Assembly (NCBI GenBank): GCA_963920575.1
Contig: OY986973.1
Span: forward strand, 5,187,054 to 5,251,053
DNA length: 64,000 nt
Origin: Narthecium ossifragum
Lineage: Eukaryota > Streptophyta > Magnoliopsida > Dioscoreales > Nartheciaceae
Reading direction: 5' to 3'
Shown: piece after piece, positions 55,846 through 64,000 of the stretch
How positions within the stretch are numbered: position 1 is the first letter of the stretch
How the letters are laid out: every line of letters begins with the position of its first letter
Translations under genes and position numbers: made by a program
Notes under the pieces: model-generated
Database searches by the model: none
Seen by the model: the letters and a program-made list of their open reading frames with translations, nothing else
What the model was told of the DNA's origin: nothing

Positions 55846-57320
55846 CTTACAAAAGTTTTAATGCGAATCGCTACAGAACTCTTGTTATATGTCAAAATTA
55901 GCAACACAAGATGCTATTTATAGCCTGCAATTTGAGGGAGGAGTCGTTACAACCAGAATATTTTTCTTCATGGAATTAATTAAGTTGCTTGGTGGTTTCT
56001 AATAAGAAGAGCTAAAACTGCTGGGTGGTTTCTTGGATGTTTTCATACATTTGATGATGAGCTATAATATGGTACAATTAATGCACACTCCATGACGGGT
56101 CTGCATTGTCTACACCTTGCATGTGGCATCCAAGTTTGCAGTCGAATTACATCACCAAAAAAAAAAAACAGTTATTTCACCAAATTAAATCAGATTAGAA
56201 CTTGTTTGTGTCCTGGGTCAATTTAATAATAAGATGTGTACAGCGCATCTGCAAGCCACATAGACGCCCATATAAGATGTGTACAGCGTGCAATGTTTCG
56301 TTGTTTCATTATTTCATTATTTCATTATTTCTTGGTCTGGACAGATATGTTTGGAAGTCGACGTTTGGTGATTGCCGATCTTGTAGTTGACTTTTTAGAG
56401 TGCAAATGGTTGGATATTGCCGTTGAGATAAGAAGAGCTCTCAAGGTTCTCAAACAAGACTTTATTAGACTTGGCCAATAATTGCGGCTCAAGTTACAGG
56501 TTGAGTTTAGTCTATGGGCTCATCCAATCAGCCATGTCTATTGGCTCATCTAATCAACCAAACAAAAAAAAAAACGAAAAAACGCGTCTTGGTAGGTGGT
56601 GGTTTTGCAAAACGTATTGGTACACGCGTCTCCGTCCGAAGTCAAGCTCGAGTTGACAATTCTTGGCTCATCTTGATATCGAGTTGAGCTTGAACTGAAC
56701 CCAGGTCGAATCAAATCGAGCTTGAACTGAGCTCATCAGCTTGCTCCATATTTAGGGCATGTTTGTTTCATTTCAACGTTCTGGAATGGAATGTCGGAAT
56801 GAAATGAAATTTCATTGGATTGGAATGAAATGGAATAACATTTCATTTTTTTTTATGTTTGTTTGCTGCTGGAATGAATGCAGAATTCTATAAAATCTAA
56901 TATAGTTGTGGCTCAAAGCACAAAAACATAAGGGATGAAGAGAATCTCTGAATGCAAATGTAGGGCATCTCGACGTACACAGGTCTCACAAAAACTATGA
57001 TAAATATAAATAGAACTTGCAACTATCCGAGTATCTTTCGTGCCTCCATCCAGACATAACCCTTCATGTATGTACCTCTTTTCTCTAACATAGGCCATGT
57101 CTGAAAAATGATTGTCTATTCTGAAGGACCTCGGCCAAGGCGCATTCCACCCGTTCTGCCCGCCTCGCCGGTCACCTCCCAAGGCGGCGCCGCGTCACCG
57201 ACCGACCCCTACCTCTGGCCTTCCCTACTTCCTTTCTTCCTTCCTTTCTTCCTATTCCCCACCTTCCTTATCCTAACCCATTTTTTAAACCCAAAGTCCT
57301 AGTTACCCTAGGACCCCTCG
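55846..57320. other. Flotillin 2 upstream region; no other gene
   Basis: After the promoter (homologous to 35800-35967 of copy 1) the sequence is unique. A segment at 56757-56900 with repeated GGAATGAAATG motifs looks like a decayed MITE end. No coding frame was recognised. Confidence 0.5.
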
Positions 57321-57988
57321 GCCTGAACAACATGCCCTAAAACTCGGGCCCGGTCTGACTCTGGCCCGGAGCGGCCAGACTGGGCCCAAGAGGGCTTAAG
57401 GCCCGGGCCGGGTACCTATGGCCAAAACCCGGTTAGGACGGGCCCCGCACGGGTTTTTTTAAAAAAATATGAATTTTTGGCTTTCTACTATTATAATATG
57501 CAATATTACAGTTTTGCTTTATATAAATGGTCAACAACGGTTATATTTCGAGGGCAATTTTGACATTTGGTTTTTGAACTTTAATTTTGAATTCAAATCT
57601 TTTTCTTTTTTCTTTTTTTCTTTTTTCTTTTTTCTTTTTTTCTTTTTTCTTTTTTCTCCCCTAAATGTCATTTAGAATTACCGTTTTGCCTTAAAACGAG
57701 TTTAAAAAACGTTCAGTTTTTAGGGATAGTTTTGTCAAATGTTTCCCCCACTTACTTATTATTTTAAAGTGTCATACGTAATGACCATTTTGCCCTTAAT
57801 AAACGACTATAAACAGTCAAATTATTATGACACTTTTGTCATTTTTTACTTATATCCGACTTGCCCCCAAAAAACAGCCATATTTTGGAGACAGTTTTGG
57901 GAATTGCTCTTCATAGACATACTTTATGAACTGGACTCACTGCATTTCATTTGAACCCACCTGTTCTCAAAATTTCTGAATCTCTAAG

Positions 57989-57991
<3 letters not shown>

Positions 57992-58019
<28 letters not shown>
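57992..58019 (+). repeat. CT dinucleotide microsatellite
   Basis: About fourteen CT units, in the putative 5' leader of the hAT gene remnant. A longer T5-7C low-complexity tract lies at 57597-57660. Confidence 0.9.
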
Positions 58020-58024
<5 letters not shown>

Positions 58025-58201
58025 TTCAAGTTCCGGGCTCCCAACTCCAAGTCTCCAAATCTAAGCATCCACTCTCCAGCTATTTACTAGATTGATTCCT
58101 CCCCATCGAGCCTTTTAGCATGGGATCAACCCATCAACCTTAATGAGGAGTCCACACAAGGAGGAGGGCAAGGGGAAGTCCTTTCCGTCGCCGCCGCTCT
58201 T

Positions 58202-59038
58202 TTGGCGAAACAGTCGCGAAAATCACCTATATGGGAAATTTTCGAAAGAATAAAGAAGAAAGAAGATCCAAATGATCCAAATAAGGTCACCGACGTCAAA
58301 GCTAGGTGCTCGATCTGTAGGGCTAAGCTGGGTGCTCACCATAAATCAGGTACGAAACATTTAATTCGGCACATTGAAGGCCAACAAAGGGCACAAGGTG
58401 ACGGACAACAACAAGACATCCGACAAAGCTTACTATCACAGTCTTCTTTTTCAAGTTCTCTCTCTACTTTCTCATATGATACAAACAATGCAAGAATGCA
58501 GGTAGTTACATACATCTTCATGAACAATGAGTCTTTTAGCACTGTCGAGAATATCTTTTTGGAGAATATGATTAGATCCGGTTTTCAGCCGGCATATAAG
58601 AAGTTTTCACGGTGTACTGCACAATGAGATGTGATGAAATGTTTTGCGATCGAAACAAAAAACTCGATTTCTTACTTATCTTCTATTCCGAGCCGGTTTT
58701 CTCTTACTTCCGATATTTGGATATCTAATCAAACGATTTCTAATCTATGCATTACTATCTATTTTATAGATCAAAACTGGGTTTTACAGAAAATAATTTT
58801 GTCCTTCATCCCTCTTGAACATTGTCATACCGGCGAGTTAATTGTCAATGCGATTCTGGCCGAGCTTACTGCTACTGGCATTAATGATAATTTTTTTTGC
58901 CTAACTTTCGACAATGCTAGTTCTAATAATGTTGTTACAACTCGGCTCAAAGGTGATCTACCTCTTCCCGGTAGCGGGGACTATTTACATTGCAGATATA
59001 TGTGCCACATATTTTTAACCTTAGGTTTTGGACTCAAG
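58202..59038 (+). pseudogene. hAT transposase remnant with BED zinc finger
   Basis: The frame reads SPIWEIFERIKKK, then ARCSICRAKLGAHHKSGTKH and LIRHIEGQQ: a BED finger with C-x2-C and H-x4-H, as in plant DAYSLEEPER/RICESLEEPER-type hAT transposases. A TGA at 58626-58628 separates this from MKCFAIETKNSISYLSS, ISLTSDIW-type sequence (FSLTSDIWISNQT), FCLTFDNASSNN (catalytic-domain Asp) and LHCRYMCHIF. No ATG opens the first frame, so the true start exon is lost or upstream. The gene stops at about 59038 after GLK, where it joins an LTR fragment, so the dimerisation domain is missing. Confidence 0.75.
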
Positions 59039-60480
59039 GGCAATTTGGTAAATTGTACCTTGACGGTCGGTTTCACACCCGTGCAGTACACACACTGTCT
59101 TGGATTGATATATATGATTGATTAGATCCTTATAGGTGGTCTCGATCGAAAGATTGGAGCTTGATTGGGAAAGATCGAAACGGACGATCAATGCGCACTG
59201 TAGCAGGGTGATTCGCACTGTAGCATGGGGTGGTCATTGTAGCATTCACTGAACCCTTTAAGTACCCCCTTACCTCCTCCTTCTCTTTCTTTGCCTTCAC
59301 CTGCCTCCCGCGTTCTTTCTTCTCCTTCCTCCTTCCTGTCGCCTTGAGAGGGAGAGAGAGCTCCGGCATTCTCCGGCGACCCTGAGGGCGACGACGACGA
59401 GGAAGGAGCTAGTTTGACGGCGGATTAGCTTAGTAAGGTAGGGTTCTAGTGTTTAGCTTGAGTTTAGCTTGAGTTTAACTTGCGTTAAGCTAAATCTGTG
59501 GATTAGTTTGTTTGTTCTTTGATTTCTTCTTGCTATATGATACTTCTATGGTTGTTTGATTACTGATTGAAGTTTCATTGAGTTTTATTTTGATTTAATC
59601 CTGATTCAAGCATCTTTGCCACGTCTATTTTCCGGATTTTCTGTTCTTCATTGAGACTGCATGTTTGAGCCCAAATTGGAGCATTGTACGTGCATAATCT
59701 CGAGAAACCTTCAACATTAAAGTTGGAGATCCTTGAGTCTTCTTCCAAACCCAGTTTATTTCATATTTTTTCGATTTTTTTTTACGAATTTTGGTGAATT
59801 TTTATCCCTAGTTGTGTCTAAGTAGAGCTTCCCTGATTTATGTATTACCCAGGCTCCATGGTCAACTGTCGCTTAGACCGTCGTGTATATTGTGGGCCTC
59901 AGATCCCCCCGATAGCTTCTCAAGGTCGATCCACGGATTGATCGCCATTCCTAGCTTTTGTTTACCAAGGGTTCACGATCGACCGTCGCATCGACGGTGA
60001 GCCTTTGTTGCCACTTTAGTTCCCCAGTGTCAATGCTCTGATCTACCGCCAGGTTTTGACTCACCTCGAGGTCGACCGTGACATCGACCACCAGCCTTGA
60101 ATAGTGATTTTTCATGTTTCTTTGATTGGGTTTCTTTCATGATAGATAACCAATGATTTTAGGAAGCATGCATGCTATTATCAGTGGATTTTCGAGGGTT
60201 TTGACGAGTGTTTTGGATGTGATTTAACCGTAGACTTACATTGTTTTACTGTTGTTAGTTGTTATCGGTTTGGCCGGGGTTCTATCCCGTTTGTGGCAAT
60301 TTTTGGGTTGACGGCTCGTGGACGCCATCGTAATGCCAAAAGTTATATTAATTATTAATCTAGATTGGTTGTTTAGTCTCGTGGAGGCTTGTAGGCCTGT
60401 TGTTCGTGGATAAAACGTCGATCTCGCGGGGACGAGATTTCAATTTTATTTCCGAGCAAATCATTTTTTATTTCGTTCAA
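59036..60480 (+). mobile_element. Tekay/Del-like LTR fragment
   Basis: Starts inside the LTR (CAAGGGCAATTTGGTAAATT, as at base 11) and runs through a CT-rich leader (59265-59345) to sequence resembling 1255-1330. Palindromic ATCGACC/GGTCGAT motifs occur at 59920-60095. The left edge is a junction with the hAT remnant that shares CAAG with it, suggesting deletion with microhomology. The right edge is unclear. Confidence 0.5.
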
Positions 60481-60599
60481 GGAAATTGCGGGTACCACAC
60501 CCCTGAATCGCCAAATAGGCAAATCCACCATTTATATCCCCATAGCGAACACCTCCGATTCGAGATCCGATAAAATAAGCTTCTTACATTAAAAATAAA

Positions 60600-61990
60600 A
60601 TAATGTCTGGGTCCGCCACCTTCATCGCCAGGATTTTGAGGTTGCTGAAGTTGGAGGAATGTTGTTTGAGTTTGGTTGTCGGAGCTTTGAGACTCCCAGA
60701 GTTGGGGACGACGTTATCCGAGTGTAGATCCTCATATGCCTTCTGGGCTTTGCCGCATGATCCTCAGGGCTGCTGGAGTCCGAAGGATGTCGTCCGAGCG
60801 CCGAAGAAGGTGCCGTCCGAGCGTCGAAACCTTGACGAAGCCGACCGGAATAGAGGAAACTACTGAAGAAGTTCCTACCGTACTTTGGAGCCACGAGCGA
60901 ACAGCGACGGACGGTTGGTGACAGACCTCGCTGGGTGTTGATGCCGCTTCAAGCTTTAAGCTACGCACGGCAGTGGGCGACGGATCCGGTAGGGATGCGC
61001 TGGATGCTGAGGAGACGTCCAAGCTTGGAGATGGACGGAAACAGGGGAAGCCGCGGCGTGGACCTTGCTGGAGGTGTGCTTCACGCTTCACGGGTGAGTC
61101 GAGGACGGCGATGGGGACGAGTCCTCCCACCGGATCAACGGACGACGACGAGCTTGAAGAAGGTGACGGGGCTCCCTCCTTGGGCTGGTCGACGAGTTTC
61201 TTTGGGTTCCACCGGCTGGAACAGAGGAAGATGACGACGGTCTCCTTGACTGGCTCGAGTTTCTTTGGGTTCCGCCGGCTGAAACAGAGGAAGACGACGA
61301 CTGGTTTCTGCGACGAGCTCCTCTAGCTGTGCGACGAGCTCCTTTGGGTTCCACCGGCTGAATGACAGCGATGGGTTCTTTGAGTTCCACCGGCTGGATG
61401 AAGGAAGATGATGAGTTCTTTGGGTTCCTTTGGCTGGATGACAGCGATGGGTTCAAGGCCTTCGACGGCGACGGACGCTCGCCTCCTTGGATGGGATCAC
61501 GAACGGCGACGGCGCATCGGGGTCTTCTTCCTTGTTGATATCCCGCTCCTCTCCGAAGGCCGGCGAGTCACGTAGGTTGCTAGAGAACGAGGACGTTGTC
61601 TTTGATGCCGCGAGTTTGAGGCTATGGGTGGCGCCGAAGCTTTTTGGGTTGGTTTAAGGATGGCGACGATGAGTTTCTGCGACGAGCTCCTTGGGCTGGA
61701 TCAAGGAGGACGACGATGGGTTTCTGCGACAAGCTCCTTGGGCTGGATCAAGGGGGACAACGACGACGCCTTTGGACTAGTGCAAGGCCGGCGACGTCGA
61801 TGGGTTCCCTCCTCTCGGGCGTTTCCTTCTCTTCTTCTCCTTCTTTGCTTTCTTTCTTTCTAACCTCTGCTTCTATTCGCCAGCCACTCTCTGTTTTTCC
61901 AGCCCGTTCTTCTCCCTTTCAATATTTTTGCCAGCCCATTTTTCGTTCCTTTCTCCTCTTCTCATAGGAATCGGGGTGTTAGCTGGGTAT
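60600..61990. repeat. GACGACGA-rich repeat region, no gene assigned
   Basis: GC-rich sequence with at least five copies of TTTCTTTGGGTTCCACCGGCTG or variants (61195-61440) and three of CTGCGACGAGCTCCTTGGGCT (61675-61745). Long open frames on both strands follow from the repeat composition and match no family I know. Probably interior or leader of a non-autonomous retroelement. Confidence 0.45.
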
Positions 61991-62400
61991 TTGGTGAGAT
62001 GCGAGCGTATCAAGGGATCCTAGCTATTGAGATCTGATTTCCAGCCAGATTGTTGGGAGGTTTGGATGTTGGGATTTGGCATTTGTTGAGATACGGGAAG
62101 GTTAGGATTTCCCAACCATCCAGATCAGGGAATTGAGATATGAGGTTTAAATTTTGAATGTCTTGTTTGAATTTCAAATTTTAATATTTTATATGATGAT
62201 TGAAGAATTTACTGGAATATCCCCGGGCAGGCCGGGATGTAACCAGAATACCCTTTTTTATCGATAATATGTATTTTGGACCGAAATGCCCCCAGGGTAG
62301 AGAAAATGCCTCTATTTTAGATTTTTCACACCCCCTGTAGATGTGAAATGACCAAAATGCCCCTTGGGGTTAAATGACAAAAATACCCTTTCGGTCTAGT

Positions 62401-62640
62401 TGTTTAGGCGCGACGCATGGCAGCGCGACTTTTGTGTGTGTCATGGACACGTGAGCGCATCATGTGACGCGCGTATTTTAGACTCGATGTATGCGAGTCA
62501 TGTGTGCGCGCCATTTGATTTGGTTGTTTATGTGCGACGCATGGCGGCACGATTTTTTGTGCGTGTCATGGACATGTGCGCGCATTATCTGACGCGCGTA
62601 TTTTAGACTCGATGTATGCGAGTCATGTGCGCGCGCTTGG
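62401..62640 (+). repeat. Two tandem 124-bp repeats
   Basis: TGTTTAGGCGCGACGCATGG at 62401 and TGTTTATGTGCGACGCATGG at 62525 start two copies that share GTGTGTCATGGACA-type and TTTTAGACTCGATGTATGCG segments. Period 124 bp. Rich in GCGCGC. Confidence 0.85.
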
Positions 62641-63189
62641 CGCGCGTATCGCCTTGGCCGGGACTTAGGCGAATTTGAGTTTGGGTATTTGTTTGGGTTT
62701 ATTTTGAATTTTCGGATTTATTTCAGGGAATTTTCTATAATGTCCCTGGTGTTGTGGAAAATTACCAAAACGCCCTGATATTTACACAGTTTATTTAGGA
62801 TGCCGTCAAAGCTATGTAAAAGCTATTTTGGATTGTAGTGGGAGATTTAGACATGTATTTTAGTCTAAATTCCCAAAATACCCTTGGGTAAGTAAAATTA
62901 CCAAAATACCCTTATTCCTCCGGTTTGTATAGGATGCCATCAAAACCGGGAATATATAGGGGATTTGGATGGACTCGACTGTGTATGAGCCAGCTTGGAT
63001 TCGGTGCATGCAGATTCAGCCGGGGAAATTCCGTAAATGTTATTGACTTAGCCTTAGCTAAAAGTAGCAGTGTATTTAGAATTATCCATTGCAATAATTG
63101 TAAAAAAGAGAGTTTTAGTCTTTGCAAGAATGGTCGTTCTATCTACACCGTAGCAATTACTAAGGGCACCGTGTCATTTTTTTATGAGT

Positions 63190-63430
63190 AGTGATTGGTG
63201 TTCATGGACAGGTGACATGTGTAATGCAGATGCCACCTATCGGTAGTCAAAGTATCGATTCTTTCATCTATCCCATCGGTAGGCCACTACCGATGGAATA
63301 GATGAAGATATCGATATCTCACTACTGATACATTCAATCGGTAGATGAAGATATCGATAGTTGGCTATCGATAGGTGGCATGTGCATTACACATGCCAAT
63401 GCACATGCCACATGTCCATGTACACGAATC
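63190..63430. mobile_element. Palindromic MITE-like element
   Basis: A left arm (TTCATGGACAGGTGACATGT, then GCCACCTATCGGTAG) is repeated inverted on the right (CTATCGATAGGTGGCATGTG, then CACATGTCCATGTACACGAA). Almost the whole 240 bp can fold on itself. TSD not resolved. Confidence 0.6.
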
Positions 63431-64000
63431 ATTATTCTTTTTTTATTTAATAATATCGAAAATACCCTTCCTATGAATGTCTAAAACACCCTTATTTAAT
63501 AATACCAAAAATACCCTTCCTATGAGTATAGTTCAGTTTTTAGAAACCGAACATATTATATGTAGATCAGTCCTAAAAAATCGACATTTTGTTTTATGTT
63601 CGATTTTAAAAAATCGAACTTGTGATTCATGTTTGGATTTAAAAATCAAACTTGTAAAATATTGAATGATTTGGTGGCCTAGTATATTGAAATATTGCTA
63701 TGCATTCAAATTTCGATATTATAATGTTATGAAATAAGGTATGAAAAATAGTGCGAATGGTCATATAGTTTTCAAAGTTGTTTTATATGATTCGGTTTTA
63801 TATATCCAGAATCCTCGACAATGAACATATTTTAAAAACCGAAAGGATATGCTAACGATTCGGTTTTAAAAAGTCGACATTTTGTGTTACAAGCTTGTTA
63901 ACTTTATAGAGTATAAGTTCAGGTTTATAAATTCATAAACCTTGGCTATGAGCGGATTTTAAAAACCAAACTTTTACCAAGGGTAACTATGGAAAGATTG
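63431..64000. other. No gene recognised
   Basis: AT-rich sequence with a doubled block (AAAATACCCTTCCTATGA at about 63459 and 63508) and repeated short TTTTAAAAA-CCGAA/TCGA motifs, perhaps a further decayed inverted-repeat element cut by the window edge. Confidence 0.45.

Noticed and set aside
60603..61967. Possible protein genes in the GACGACGA-rich region
   Set aside because: Open frames exist on several frames at once and follow tandem repeats of one 20-30 bp unit. No domain is visible.

Overview
The window is nuclear DNA from a flowering plant. The evidence is introns with GT-AG borders, plant-type LTR retrotransposons (SIRE/Maximus, TNT1-like, Tekay/Del-like and Athila/Tat-like), Mutator, hAT and PIF/Harbinger transposons, and plant gene families such as class-I carboxylesterase, flotillin and PNGase A. 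The very GC-rich codon use of the intact carboxylesterase and flotillin genes would fit a monocot, but this is inference and I cannot name a species. There is no CRISPR array, operon or prokaryotic system. I saw no tRNA or rRNA gene.

Only three genes look intact: one intronless carboxylesterase (10.1-11.1 kb, +) and two nearly identical two-exon flotillin genes (33.9-35.5 kb and 54.3-55.8 kb, both -). Nearly everything else is transposable elements, and many boundaries can be set by matching termini and target-site duplications (TSDs).

Layout: 1-2.4 kb, end of a Tekay/Del-type LTR. 2.4-7.6 kb, MITEs, a PIF/Harbinger element, a SIRE-type solo LTR and tandem repeats. 7.6-9.9 kb, a gene-carrying TIR element with a broken F-box/PNGase A chimera, itself hit by a small hAT MITE. 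10.1-11.1 kb, carboxylesterase. 11.3-13.9 kb, a truncated Copia polyprotein (-). 14.3-15.2 kb, a PIF-like element. 15.3-18.8 kb, a Pack-MULE with a Dim1/KsgA rRNA dimethyltransferase fragment. 19-22.7 kb, a Harbinger-like element, a stress-protein/hAT junction and Gypsy pieces. 22.7-27 kb, a decayed MULE with an Ulp1 protease gene facing a MuDR-type transposase. 27.5-32.3 kb, a large non-autonomous LTR element. 33.9-38.1 kb, flotillin 1 beside a SEC11 signal-peptidase fragment. 39-51 kb, a tandemly duplicated solo LTR, each copy with its own later insertions. 51.1-53.8 kb, the 5' end of an Athila/Tat-like element. 54.3-55.8 kb, flotillin 2. 57-64 kb, a broken hAT transposase, a second Tekay/Del-type LTR fragment and repeats.

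The most unusual signal is not a gene. LTRs from several unrelated families in this one window carry clusters of ATCGAT-centred palindromes, and in four of them the cluster lies directly upstream of the TATA box, with flanking bases that differ between families but stay symmetric.
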